A DNA stretch of 64,000 nt from Rosettibacter firmus (GTDB lineage: Bacteria; Bacteroidota; Ignavibacteria; Ignavibacteriales; Melioribacteraceae): NCBI RefSeq assembly GCF_036860695.1, contig NZ_JAYKGJ010000002.1:564001-628000 (forward strand), in the 5' to 3' direction. The notes under the pieces were generated by a model. It had not been told where the DNA came from, ran no database searches, and saw only the letters and a list, made by a program, of their open reading frames with translations. The position numbers and the translations under genes are program-made. This document shows, one piece after another, positions 28,528 through 37,428 of the stretch (position 1 is the stretch's first letter; every line of letters starts with the position of its first letter).

Positions 28528-30938
28528 CTAATTATCCGCTAATAAAATTTGTCTTGTTTTTTATTTGCGGTTATTTACTTCAGGCAATCTTTAATCTTAA
28601 TCAGGATATTCTTTTCTACCTGTCAATTATATCTTTAGCAATTCTATTTGTTTTTCAATTATTAAGTAATGAATCTATATCGTTCATAAAACAGTTATTT
28701 ATTCTGATAACAATTGTTATTGTAAGTGGATTTTACTATTCAATTCTTCATAAGCAAAAAGTTTCTTATCCATTTTCACTTCCCAGATATTCAAATGTTA
28801 TTGCAATAGGCGAAATAAAAAATATAGAGTTGATAAAAAATGAAAGAGTTTCATTTTCATTAAGAGCAGATACAATAATCATAAATGATAATATTATCAA
28901 AAAACAAATTAATCTTTTATGTTCATTAAATGATAGTGAAGAAAAACTGAGAAAAAAATATGATTCAATTAAAATAGGCAATTATGTTATAATAACTGGT
29001 AATATTATTAAGCCTCGAGATAAAAGAAATATCGGTGAATTTGATTATGAAAATTATTTGAATAACAGACAAATACACGCATTGTTGAATGTTTATGGTA
29101 CTCATAATTTGAAAATAATATCTTACAAACAAAAACCTTTAGCAAATTTAATTTTTGATATTAGGAAAAATATTGATGATGTATTAACTAAGTACCATAA
29201 CAAAAATACATTGGCTTTATTAAGGGGATTATTGCTCGCTGATAGGAGTCTTATTAATTATGACATTAAAAATGAATTTATTAATACTGGTGTGATACAT
29301 GTACTTGCAGTATCAGGTTTACATGTAGGCTTTATTTCTTTGATATTTATCATTTTATTTCAAAGGTTAAATCCTTATTTGAAATATTCATTTACAATTT
29401 TCGGATTGATTTTATTTATGATAATTACTGGTGCACCAGCATCGGTGACTCGTGCAACTATAATGGCTATTGTCATAATTATAAGTTTGATGACTGGCAG
29501 GAGATATAACAGTTTTAATGCAATTGCTCTTTCAGCTTTTATAATTTTACTTATTAATCCAGATGAACTTTTTAATTCAGGATTTCAATTATCTTTTGCG
29601 GCGGTAATTTCTATACTTGTTTTTTATCCAATTTTAAATAAGCTAATAGCCAATTCAAAAATTAACTCGAAGATTTTAAAAAATATTCTTTTATACATTG
29701 CGGTTTCTTTAGCAGCACAAATTGGAACAATTCCTTTAGTTCTCAGCTACTTTAATAAATTATCCATTGTTTCATTGATTGCAAATCTTATAATAATACC
29801 ATTAATTGGTTTTACAATTGGATTAGGTTTAGTAACGATACTCGTTGCATTTATTATTCCTGCAATTGCTAATTATTATGCATCCGCAAATGAATTAGTA
29901 ACTTATTTTATATTATTTAGCATAAATAAATTGAATAACTTTCCGTATGCATATATAACTGTAAATCAATTCAAACTTTTTGATTCAGTTATTTTTTACT
30001 CGTGTTTATTGTACACTACAATTTTCTTAAAGAAAGTACATTCAATATACCTGAAGCTAATTGTAATATTCCTGATTTTTTGTAATCTATATTTATGGTC
30101 TAAAATTAATGATGTAAATTTTTTACCTGATAATTATTTATCCATAATGGCTATTGATGTAGGACAGGGAGATTCTTTTCTAATAAAATTTCCGAATGGT
30201 AAAACTGCATTGATTGATGCTGGAAATGCAAATAAATATTTTGATTCTGGTAAAAATATAATTTTGCCTTTACTTGAAAGACTTGGTATCAATTGTATTG
30301 ATTATGGTTTTGTAAGTCATATTGATGCAGACCATTGTAAAGGATTTTATTCTTTAATCAAGATGAAAAAAATAAGAACCATTTATAAACCTGCAATAGA
30401 TTCATCTGATAGAGATGATGTTAATTTTGAGAAATATTTAAGAAATCATTCAATCCCTTATAAATATTATAATGGAAATGTTATAAAATTTAAAGAAGCT
30501 CGTATCTACATTTTAAGTGATTCAAACATTATGAAAAATAGTATAGTTAGTTCAAATGAAAGAAGTGGAGTAATAAAATTAGTCTATGGAAATACATCAT
30601 TTTTGTTTACTGGTGATATCAATTCAAAAGTAGAAAGATTATTTGTTATTAAATATCAAGATTTCATTAAATCAAATGTGTTGAAAGTTAGTCATCATGG
30701 AAGTAGAACAGGAACAAGTGAAATCTTTCTGAATTATGTGAAACCAGATTATGCTATAATTTCAGCTGGAGTTGCAAATAGATTTTATCATCCTCATATT
30801 GAAGTACTTGATAGATTAAAGAAAAGAAATATAAAAATTCATCGAACAGATAAAGAAGGTGCTATATTAATGCGTTCAGATGGTTCGAAAGTTAACTATG
30901 TTAATTGGAAAAAGCTTGATAACAGCTTTATATTTTGA
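28524..30938 (+). CDS. comEC: ComEC/Rec2-family DNA internalisation channel
   Basis: 804 residues, GTG start with TGGAGC upstream. Three parts: two N-terminal helices and a DUF4131-type domain (to ~200); the polytopic competence domain (about 215-490) with VLAVSGLHVGFISLI; and a C-terminal metallo-beta-lactamase-like domain with MAIDVGQGDSFLIKFPNGKT, SHIDADHCKG and VLKVSHHGSRTGTSE. In Gram-negatives it passes single-stranded DNA through the inner membrane during transformation, the C-terminal domain probably degrading the other strand. Catalytic metal residues are retained (HIDADH instead of HxHxDH, with Ile-Asp replacing the first His pair). No other competence gene is in the window. Confidence 0.92.
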   Translation: MTNYPLIKFVLFFICGYLLQAIFNLNQDILFYLSIISLAILFVFQLLSNESISFIKQLFILITIVIVSGFYYSILHKQKVSYPFSLPRYSNVIAIGEIKNIELIKNERVSFSLRADTIIINDNIIKKQINLLCSLNDSEEKLRKKYDSIKIGNYVIITGNIIKPRDKRNIGEFDYENYLNNRQIHALLNVYGTHNLKIISYKQKPLANLIFDIRKNIDDVLTKYHNKNTLALLRGLLLADRSLINYDIKNEFINTGVIHVLAVSGLHVGFISLIFIILFQRLNPYLKYSFTIFGLILFMIITGAPASVTRATIMAIVIIISLMTGRRYNSFNAIALSAFIILLINPDELFNSGFQLSFAAVISILVFYPILNKLIANSKINSKILKNILLYIAVSLAAQIGTIPLVLSYFNKLSIVSLIANLIIIPLIGFTIGLGLVTILVAFIIPAIANYYASANELVTYFILFSINKLNNFPYAYITVNQFKLFDSVIFYSCLLYTTIFLKKVHSIYLKLIVIFLIFCNLYLWSKINDVNFLPDNYLSIMAIDVGQGDSFLIKFPNGKTALIDAGNANKYFDSGKNIILPLLERLGINCIDYGFVSHIDADHCKGFYSLIKMKKIRTIYKPAIDSSDRDDVNFEKYLRNHSIPYKYYNGNVIKFKEARIYILSDSNIMKNSIVSSNERSGVIKLVYGNTSFLFTGDINSKVERLFVIKYQDFIKSNVLKVSHHGSRTGTSEIFLNYVKPDYAIISAGVANRFYHPHIEVLDRLKKRNIKIHRTDKEGAILMRSDGSKVNYVNWKKLDNSFIF

Positions 30939-31025
30939 AACCAAAAATTAATTGTTAATTATTAATGACAATAATTACTAAAAAATCATATTCAGATCCT
31001 TCCAAAAAACTCTGCGAGATATTTC

Positions 31026-32036
31026 ATGAATGTGTATAAAGATTATTCCTTAAAACATTTCAATACATTTAATCTTGATGTAAAAACAAAATATTATTAT
31101 GAAGTATTTGATGAGAACGAATTAAAAGATATAATAAAAGTAATTCAAGGTGCTAACAATTTTCTTATTCTTGGATCAGGTAGCAATATTTTATTCACAA
31201 AAGACTTTGATGGCATTGTCATAAAATATAAGAGAAATGATATTGAAATATTACATGAATCTGAAAATGATGTTCTTATTTCAGCAGATGCAAATGTTAT
31301 ATGGGATGATTTAGTGAATTATGCTGTTAATAAAAATTATTATGGTTTGGAGAATCTTTCACTAATACCTGGAACTGTAGGAGCTGCTCCAGTTCAAAAT
31401 ATTGGAGCTTATGGTGTTGAAGTTAGTAATGTTATTGAATTTGTTGAAGGTTATAAAATAAGTAGCGGAGAGAAAAAGATTTTATATAAAGAAGATTGTG
31501 CCTTTGCATATCGAGATAGCATTTTCAAAAATGAATTTAAAAATAATTTTATTATTACCAGAGTGACTTTTAGACTCAGTAAAGAAAAGAAAATAAATGT
31601 TAGTTATCGTGATCTTCAAAATTATTTTAAGGATGTTAGTATTAATCTAATTACTGCAAGCGATATTAGAGAAGCAGTAATAAAAATTAGAAAAAGTAAA
31701 CTCCCAGATTTAGCTTTATTCGGAAATGCAGGTAGTTTCTTTAAAAATCCAGAAGTGCCTATTACTACGCTTGAGTTGATAAGAAAAGATTATACCGATT
31801 TACCTTTTCATAAAATTAATGATAAATACAAAATACCTGCTGCATGGTTAATTGAAAAATGTGGCTTTAAAGGGAAACGAATTGGTAATGTAGGTACATA
31901 CGAAAAACAGGCTCTTGTTATAATCAATTATGGGAATGCAACAGGTGAAGAAATTAAAAATTTCGCTGATGAAATAAAGAAAGCAGTGTATAATAAATTT
32001 AATATCAATCTGGAATATGAAGTAATGATTATTTAA
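31026..32036 (+). CDS. murB: UDP-N-acetylenolpyruvoylglucosamine reductase
   Basis: 336 residues, FAD enzyme reducing UDP-GlcNAc-enolpyruvate to UDP-MurNAc in peptidoglycan synthesis. Motifs: NTFNLDVKTKYY at the start, LGSGSNILF, the FAD-binding LIPGTVGAAPVQNIGAYG, YRDSIFK and the active-site GNAGSFFKNP with its catalytic Ser; the C-terminal AAWLIEKCGFKGKRIGNVG closes the domain. The length and the presence of the extra substrate-loop region around residues 240-270 suggest type I. It stands alone, 87 bp after comEC, away from other mur genes. Confidence 0.95.
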   Translation: MNVYKDYSLKHFNTFNLDVKTKYYYEVFDENELKDIIKVIQGANNFLILGSGSNILFTKDFDGIVIKYKRNDIEILHESENDVLISADANVIWDDLVNYAVNKNYYGLENLSLIPGTVGAAPVQNIGAYGVEVSNVIEFVEGYKISSGEKKILYKEDCAFAYRDSIFKNEFKNNFIITRVTFRLSKEKKINVSYRDLQNYFKDVSINLITASDIREAVIKIRKSKLPDLALFGNAGSFFKNPEVPITTLELIRKDYTDLPFHKINDKYKIPAAWLIEKCGFKGKRIGNVGTYEKQALVIINYGNATGEEIKNFADEIKKAVYNKFNINLEYEVMII

Positions 32037-32066
32037 TAAATCACTAATACAATTTCGAGGATTAAA

Positions 32067-33455
32067 ATGAAATCGTCTAATTCAGAAAATATTCTAAAGA
32101 AAACTATTAATGAAATAACACAACCATTTAAGGATTTATTTCATACATCCAGAGCATTACTTGGTGTAAATCTTTCTTATGTGCTCGAAGGCTTAACATA
32201 TTTTGGTGTAGTTGGATTACTTGCTATTTACTTTAATGAATATATCAAACTTGATGATATACGTGCTGGAAATATGGTTGGTTTTTTAACTGCTGGAATA
32301 ACTTTGAGCATGCTTTTTCTTGGTGCAACTGTAGATTGGATTGGTTTGCGTAAATCACTTCTAATTGCATTATCATTTATGCTTATAGGAAGAATTTTAA
32401 TAACAATAGCACCTAATATTGGAATGCCAGGTTTATGGAATTCAGCACATATAATTTCAATGCTTGGAATTTTAGGAATAATACTTGGATATGGAATTTA
32501 TCAACCTGCCTGTTATGCTGGTGTAAAAAAATTAACAACTGAAAAAACAGCAGCAATGGGATATGCAATGTTATATGCATTAATGAATCTCGGTGGATTT
32601 CTTCCAGGATTAATTTCGCCACCAGTAAGAAAAGCATATTCTATTCTTGGTGTTTTCTGGGTTTATGTTGCTTTGACTGTAGTTGGTATCTTAATAGTTT
32701 ATTTTGTTATTACGAAAAAAGCATATGAAACAGCAATTCAAGAAGTTGCAAAAGATTCTTCTAATAAAGTAGAAGACGACGATAGTTTAAATAAAATGAC
32801 CTTGAAAGAAAAAGTACAATTTTACATAAAAAATTTCCCATTAAAAGATAAAAGATTTTTATACTTCATTTTTATATTGATTCCAGTTCAAACATTATTT
32901 GCTCATAACTGGCTTACGCTTCCACAGTATACAAGTCGTGCATTTGAAGGATTTGTTCAGGATAATTTTGAATTTTTTGTCAATCTTAATCCAATTCTAA
33001 TTTTCATTTTAACTCCAATGGTTGCAGCATTTACATCAAATAAAAATACTTATAATATGATGATAATTGGAACATTTGTAATGGCTACACCAACTTTTAT
33101 ACTTGCTTTAGGCCCAAGCATAAATACATTGATGGCATATTTGATTTTAATGACAATTGGTGAAGCAATGTGGCAACCAAGATTTTTGCAATGGGTAGCA
33201 GAAATAGCTCCAAAAAATATGACTGGTATTTATATGGGAATTGGACAATTTCCATGGTTCTTAACTAAAATTATAACAAGTCTTTATTCTGGATGGTTTT
33301 TAATGAAATTTTGTCCTGCTGGAGTACCACCATCACAAATGAATACAGAGTTAATGTGGTTTATTTATGGTCTTATTGCAATTATTTCTCCTCTTGGATT
33401 ATTTATTGCTCGTAAATGGATGTTGAAAGGATTTAAAACAAAATATGGTGAATAA
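32067..33455 (+). CDS. MFS transporter, peptide/POT-like
   Basis: 462 residues, about twelve to fourteen membrane helices. The N-terminal helix YVLEGLTYFGVVGLLAIYF recalls the ExxERFxYYG motif of the proton-dependent oligopeptide transporter (POT) family, and GATVDWIGLRKSLLIAL matches the MFS loop 2-3 motif. A GGFLPGLISP segment lies in helix 5. The substrate may be peptides or other small solutes; I cannot choose. CGAGGATTAAA precedes the ATG. The next gene, another permease, starts right after its stop codon with a TTG, so the two are co-expressed. Confidence 0.8.
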   Translation: MKSSNSENILKKTINEITQPFKDLFHTSRALLGVNLSYVLEGLTYFGVVGLLAIYFNEYIKLDDIRAGNMVGFLTAGITLSMLFLGATVDWIGLRKSLLIALSFMLIGRILITIAPNIGMPGLWNSAHIISMLGILGIILGYGIYQPACYAGVKKLTTEKTAAMGYAMLYALMNLGGFLPGLISPPVRKAYSILGVFWVYVALTVVGILIVYFVITKKAYETAIQEVAKDSSNKVEDDDSLNKMTLKEKVQFYIKNFPLKDKRFLYFIFILIPVQTLFAHNWLTLPQYTSRAFEGFVQDNFEFFVNLNPILIFILTPMVAAFTSNKNTYNMMIIGTFVMATPTFILALGPSINTLMAYLILMTIGEAMWQPRFLQWVAEIAPKNMTGIYMGIGQFPWFLTKIITSLYSGWFLMKFCPAGVPPSQMNTELMWFIYGLIAIISPLGLFIARKWMLKGFKTKYGE

Positions 33456-34682
33456 TTGAATTTTCCTCTCTACATACATTTTGCTTTAATATTATTAACA
33501 TTGTATGGAATTGCTGTAGGAAGTTTTCCACAATTTAGAATGAATCGTGCTACAATTGCACTTGTGGGAGCTACGTGTTTAATATTTACTAATGCTATAT
33601 CTCTTAGTCAAGCATATGATGCTATTGATATGGATACAATTCTTTTACTTTTTGCAATGATGGTAATTAATGGAAATTTAAGAATCGCTGGATTTTTTAA
33701 GTTAATTACTTTGAAAATTATTAACCTTGCAAAAACTCCATTTCATTTATTAATATTAATAACATTTTCATCAGGCTTATTATCTGCATTCTTCTTAAAT
33801 GATACAATTGTAATAGTTTTTACTCCACTAATTATTGAAATCACAAAAACCTTAAAGAGAAATGCCATTCCATATTTAATTGCACTTGTAACATCAGCTA
33901 ACATTGGCTCATCTGCAACTATAATTGGTAATCCACAAAATATGATTATTGGAATATCTTCAAAAATACCTTTCTTAAAATATGCAATTTATGAATCCGT
34001 ACCTTCTTTAGCTGGATTGATAATAGTAATCTTTGTTATATCAATTATTTACAAAAGCGAGTTTAAAAAAATTTACTTCAATAAGATTGAAATAGAAGAA
34101 ATAAAACCTTACAGACCTTTATTGATAAAGAGCATTTTATCATCAACTCTAATGATTATAGCTTTCATTTCAGGAATGTCGATTTCATTAGCTGCTCTGG
34201 GTGGTGCGAGTTTACTTTTAATTACAAGAAGATTAAAACCAGAACGTGTTTTTAGAGAAATAGATTGGTCATTATTAATATTTTTTTCGTCATTGTTTGT
34301 GGTTACTAAGTCTATTGATACTTCTGGAATTGGGGAATATTTAAAATTAACAATTCAACCATATTTAACTAAGTCAGTAATGTCATTAGCAATATCAGCA
34401 ACATTCTTAAGCAACCTCGTCTCGAATGTTCCAGCAGTTCTTCTTCTAAAACCAGTTATTGAAGTTATGGAAAATAGAGAACAGGCATGGTTGGTACTGG
34501 GAATGGCTTCTACATTTGCTGGAAATCTTACACTAATTGGTTCAGTAGCAAATTTAATTGTGGTAGAATCAGCAAGAAAGCAATTTATTAATATTACCTT
34601 TCTTAATTATTTGAAAGCAGGTCTTGTTATTACAATACTCTCATTAACAATTGGAATTTTATGGTTTGATTTTGTTTTTTGA
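33456..34682 (+). CDS. SLC13/ArsB-type anion permease
   Basis: 408 residues, ten or more helices, ion-transporter (IT) superfamily. TTG start directly abutting the preceding stop. Repeat-type motifs LLSAFFLNDTIVIVFTPLII and NIGSSATIIGNPQNMIIG, with a second half copy FLSNLVSNVPAVLLLKP and AGNLTLIGSVANLIVVE, are the paired hairpin signatures of CitMHS/ArsB/SLC13 transporters. Typical substrates are arsenite, sulfate, dicarboxylates or Na+; none is indicated here. GGTGAATAATTG provides only a weak ribosome site. Confidence 0.85.
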   Translation: MNFPLYIHFALILLTLYGIAVGSFPQFRMNRATIALVGATCLIFTNAISLSQAYDAIDMDTILLLFAMMVINGNLRIAGFFKLITLKIINLAKTPFHLLILITFSSGLLSAFFLNDTIVIVFTPLIIEITKTLKRNAIPYLIALVTSANIGSSATIIGNPQNMIIGISSKIPFLKYAIYESVPSLAGLIIVIFVISIIYKSEFKKIYFNKIEIEEIKPYRPLLIKSILSSTLMIIAFISGMSISLAALGGASLLLITRRLKPERVFREIDWSLLIFFSSLFVVTKSIDTSGIGEYLKLTIQPYLTKSVMSLAISATFLSNLVSNVPAVLLLKPVIEVMENREQAWLVLGMASTFAGNLTLIGSVANLIVVESARKQFINITFLNYLKAGLVITILSLTIGILWFDFVF

Positions 34683-34762
34683 TTATTCTATTGAAACTTC
34701 TTTTTTACATTTTAGTTTATGAGTAGATAAAATGGATTATTGTATTATGATACATTAAAACA

Positions 34763-34820
34763 GAAGCGATCTGTTGTACATCGTTAGGCTAAACAACCTA
34801 ACTTCACAACAGACCGCTTC
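34763..34820. repeat. Compound inverted repeat / strong hairpin
   Basis: GAAGCGATCTGTTGT (34763-34777) pairs with ACAACAGACCGCTTC (34806-34820) over 15 positions with one mismatch, and inside it GTTAGG (34783-34788) pairs with CCTAAC (34797-34802) around an 8-base loop. GC content is visibly above the surroundings. There is no T tract on the plus side (AAAATTTATA follows); on the minus side TGTTTTAATG follows. It could be a bidirectional terminator, an RNA element, or a MITE/REP-like unit. Confidence 0.8.
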
Positions 34821-34861
34821 AAAATTTATATGTAAGTTAAGAACTTAGAGAAAATTTCCCA

Positions 34862-34877
34862 AGCTTTAATTAAAGCT
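34862..34877. repeat. Perfect 16-bp palindrome
   Basis: AGCTTTAATTAAAGCT reads identically on both strands. It lies 42 bp after the compound hairpin. It might be a regulator site or a stem without loop; function unknown. Confidence 0.6.
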
Positions 34878-35249
34878 CACCAATCGAGCATATAAGTCCT
34901 TTGAAACTGAATAGGAATTAATTTCAATTTAATAAAGCAATTATTTATAACAATGATTTCAAATTCTTGATTTTGTTATTATATGAGATAATCTTTAAAA
35001 AGATTGAAACTTATGCAAGTTATAAGAAAATATTATGAAAAGATTCGTCCTACAGGCATCTAATAATAAAGTAAATAAGGTTAAGATAAATTGAATATTT
35101 CTTGAATAAAATAGTTTGAAAAGACTTTTAATGATTTATTAAAGTTAATAAAATTAATTTATTCAAAAATTTTTATTAAAAACACTCAATAAATTTTAAA
35201 ATTTTACGAAAATATATATGGGATATTAATAATTATTTAAGGAAATATA

Positions 35250-35567
35250 ATGTCGAGATTAATTTCTGTTGATGAAATTAAAGATGGAATGATTCTGGCA
35301 GAAGCTATTCAAAATCGCTTTGGTCATACGTTGTTAGGAGCTAATGTAAAGTTAGAAGAAAAGCATGTGCGATTTTTAAAATCATGTGGTATTCAAACTA
35401 TTTATATAGTTGATGATAGTGAAAATGGATCAAAAAAAGAATATGATGATCAGGCATTAGAAAAAGCAAAATCAATTTTAAGTCAAAGAATTAACTGGAA
35501 GCCTAAAAATGATTATGAAGAAGAATTGATTGAACTTGCTACTCAACATATTCTCGAAAAAATTTAA
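35250..35567 (+). CDS. Small DUF3391-like protein
   Basis: 105 residues. SRLISVDEIKDGMILAEAIQ, then GHTLLGANVKLEEKHVRFLKSCGIQTIYI resembles the DUF3391-type domain (PGMxLAExVxNxxGxxLLxxGxxLTxxHIxxLKxxGI) that precedes HD-GYP phosphodiesterase domains. Here it stands alone, followed 17 bp later by an HDOD protein, so it may act as a detached partner domain. The C-terminal ~35 residues are helical and charged. AAGGAAATATA gives the ribosome site. Role probably in signalling; exact function unknown. Confidence 0.7.
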   Translation: MSRLISVDEIKDGMILAEAIQNRFGHTLLGANVKLEEKHVRFLKSCGIQTIYIVDDSENGSKKEYDDQALEKAKSILSQRINWKPKNDYEEELIELATQHILEKI

Positions 35568-35584
35568 TTTGTTAAGAGGGTGCA

Positions 35585-36433
35585 ATGGATGTTATTAAAA
35601 AAATAATCGAAGGTGTAAATAACCTGCCAACTTTACCTACAATTTATACCACTCTTTCTGAAGCAATGGAAAATCCAAATACAACAAAAGAAGAATTAGC
35701 AAAAATAATTTCCACTGATCAAGCAGCTTCTTTCAAAATTCTGAAAGTAGCTAATTCTCCTTTTTATGGTTTAAGAGGTAGAGTTGATACAATTACGCAA
35801 GCATTATTATATCTTGGTTTTAATGAAGTAAAAAACATTGTATTTGCTTTGTCCGTAATAAATTCATTTACAAGGAATAAGCTTTTTACAAAGTTTAAAC
35901 CTACAGACTTATGGGCACATTCAATTGGGGTTGGTGTTGCAACAAGAATAATTGGTGCTGCAATTGGAGAAAAAAATCTGGAAAATTATTTCCTTGCAGG
36001 AATCTTCCACGATATAGGGAAATTAATCTTTTTTGAATATGTCCCAAATGAATATTCAAAAGTAATTCATCTTGTTGAATCAAAAAATATCCCAATAAAA
36101 GATGCTGAACTGGAAATACTTGGAATTAATCATGCTCGTGCAGGACAACTTATTGCAGAAAAATGGAAATTACCTCAAACTGTTGTGAACATTGTTAGTG
36201 CACATCATACTGGACTTATTGGTTTTAATATTAATCCATTATTAGCATCTGTACACCTCGGTGATATTATTGCAAGAGCAATGGAATTAGGCTATGGAGG
36301 GGATAATTTTATTCCAGAACCAAATATTAAAATATGGGATGCCATTAAATTACCTAAAGGATTTTTTTCTACAGCAAGGAAAAAAATCAAAGATGATTAT
36401 GAACGTTTAGTAAAAATTATGCTCTCTGATTAA
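35585..36433 (+). CDS. HDOD-domain signalling protein
   Basis: 282 residues almost entirely one HDOD domain: NLPTLPTIYTTLSEAMENPN, ISTDQAASFKILKVANSPFYG, VDTITQALLYLGFNEVKNIV and then an HD-like segment LAGIFHDIGKLIFFE. HDOD proteins are regulators in two-component and c-di-GMP-linked pathways, often lacking catalysis; the presence of the HD pair leaves phosphohydrolase activity open. The gene follows the DUF3391-like gene by 17 bp (TTAAGAGGGTGCA as ribosome site), recreating in two proteins the DUF3391 plus HD arrangement. It is followed by a 122-bp gap with no gene. Confidence 0.88.
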   Translation: MDVIKKIIEGVNNLPTLPTIYTTLSEAMENPNTTKEELAKIISTDQAASFKILKVANSPFYGLRGRVDTITQALLYLGFNEVKNIVFALSVINSFTRNKLFTKFKPTDLWAHSIGVGVATRIIGAAIGEKNLENYFLAGIFHDIGKLIFFEYVPNEYSKVIHLVESKNIPIKDAELEILGINHARAGQLIAEKWKLPQTVVNIVSAHHTGLIGFNINPLLASVHLGDIIARAMELGYGGDNFIPEPNIKIWDAIKLPKGFFSTARKKIKDDYERLVKIMLSD

Positions 36434-36555
36434 AACCAAATTATATTCTGACAAATCTTTATAAACTTCCTTAATTATTTATTTACCACTTTCATTTTTT
36501 CTATATATTTTTAAAATGTGTGTATTAAATGATTATGTAATATGAAAAATATTTA

Positions 36556-37428
36556 ATGGCAAAATTGGATTTTGTTAAACAATACATAGTTCAATGTATT
36601 TCAAATGCTGCTAATAATTTAAGATTGAGTTCTGAAAAAATAGAAACCGTTGCTCTTTTACGTGAAAGGTTAGCGAGCTCAAATAATCTTGAAGAAGAAA
36701 TAAAAAATTTTAAAAGGATTACTGAACTTTCTAAACTTGGAATTAAATTAGGCGAAATATTGAATTACCTTGAAAATAGTAGAATAGACTTTTTAAAACT
36801 TTCAGATAAATTTAAGGAACATAGTTTTTATCTTGTAAAAGAAATTAATTATTTTCTTGATATTGTTACACCACAAACAATGAGAAATATTTTAGATAGG
36901 CTCGATAACAAAACTATTAATGTTGACTTAACCAAACTTGAAAATAAAAAAGTAGAATTTAATGATAATAAAGCGATTAATATTCCTCAACGAACTCGAG
37001 CCGACGAATTGAAAGAAGCAATAATTTTTGATGAACTATCAAAACTTAACGAATTTAGCTTCGAAAAATTTGAAGAAAGGATATTAAGACCTATCAAAGA
37101 TTTGGATTCATTCTTAAATAAAGTTTCTAAGTATGATTATACCGAGAGTGAAATTAATTCATACATAAAGTTAATGAATGAAAACGCTGAACTTTCTCAA
37201 AAAGTTGGTTTTGAAATAATATCCAATATGCATAAAATATTTGCTCAGGGACTTGAAGCTATTCATCAAAAAAAAATTGCTCCAAGTAATTTAGTAATCG
37301 AAGCTTTAAGAGCTTGTTTAATTGTTATTGTTGCTGTTGTAAGAGGGAAAGAAGTTGATATTACAAACTACCTTAATCGTGCAGAAAATTTTGGTAAAAT
37401 GATTTTTCAAACTAAAAGGGTATTCTAA
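36556..37428 (+). CDS. Hypothetical helical cytosolic protein
   Basis: 290 residues, not recognised. No signal peptide; predicted largely alpha-helical with charged amphipathic stretches such as LRERLASSNNLEEEIKNFKR and LDRLDNKTINVDLTKLENKK, and a more hydrophobic C-terminal helix VIEALRACLIVIVAVVRGKE. It ends in TAATG shared with manC, so expression is coupled with the guanylyltransferase. The HDOD gene upstream suggests a regulatory rather than biosynthetic context. A conserved hypothetical of this phylum is likely. Confidence 0.7.
   Translation: MAKLDFVKQYIVQCISNAANNLRLSSEKIETVALLRERLASSNNLEEEIKNFKRITELSKLGIKLGEILNYLENSRIDFLKLSDKFKEHSFYLVKEINYFLDIVTPQTMRNILDRLDNKTINVDLTKLENKKVEFNDNKAINIPQRTRADELKEAIIFDELSKLNEFSFEKFEERILRPIKDLDSFLNKVSKYDYTESEINSYIKLMNENAELSQKVGFEIISNMHKIFAQGLEAIHQKKIAPSNLVIEALRACLIVIVAVVRGKEVDITNYLNRAENFGKMIFQTKRVF

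Larger units (their letters stand above)
34683..35249. other. 567-bp non-coding region with clustered hairpins
   Basis: No protein-coding frame of convincing length on either strand. It holds a compound hairpin (34763-34820), a small hairpin TAAGTT/AACTTA (34833-34847), a perfect 16-bp palindrome (34862-34877) and about 370 bp of very AT-rich sequence up to the DUF3391-like gene, where the promoter of the 35-39 kb genes should lie. One 19-codon frame (ATG 35036) is seen but not supported. The clustering of structures in the first 200 bp suggests a non-coding RNA gene or a decayed small mobile element. Confidence 0.6.

Noticed and set aside
30939-31025. TAATTGT ... ACAATAATTA imperfect repeat between comEC and murB
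   Set aside because: Weak AT-only pairing; not distinguishable from background composition.
35036-35095. 19-codon frame MKRFVLQASNN... in the 34.7-kb intergenic region
   Set aside because: Too short, no ribosome site of note and no similar leader peptide known to me.
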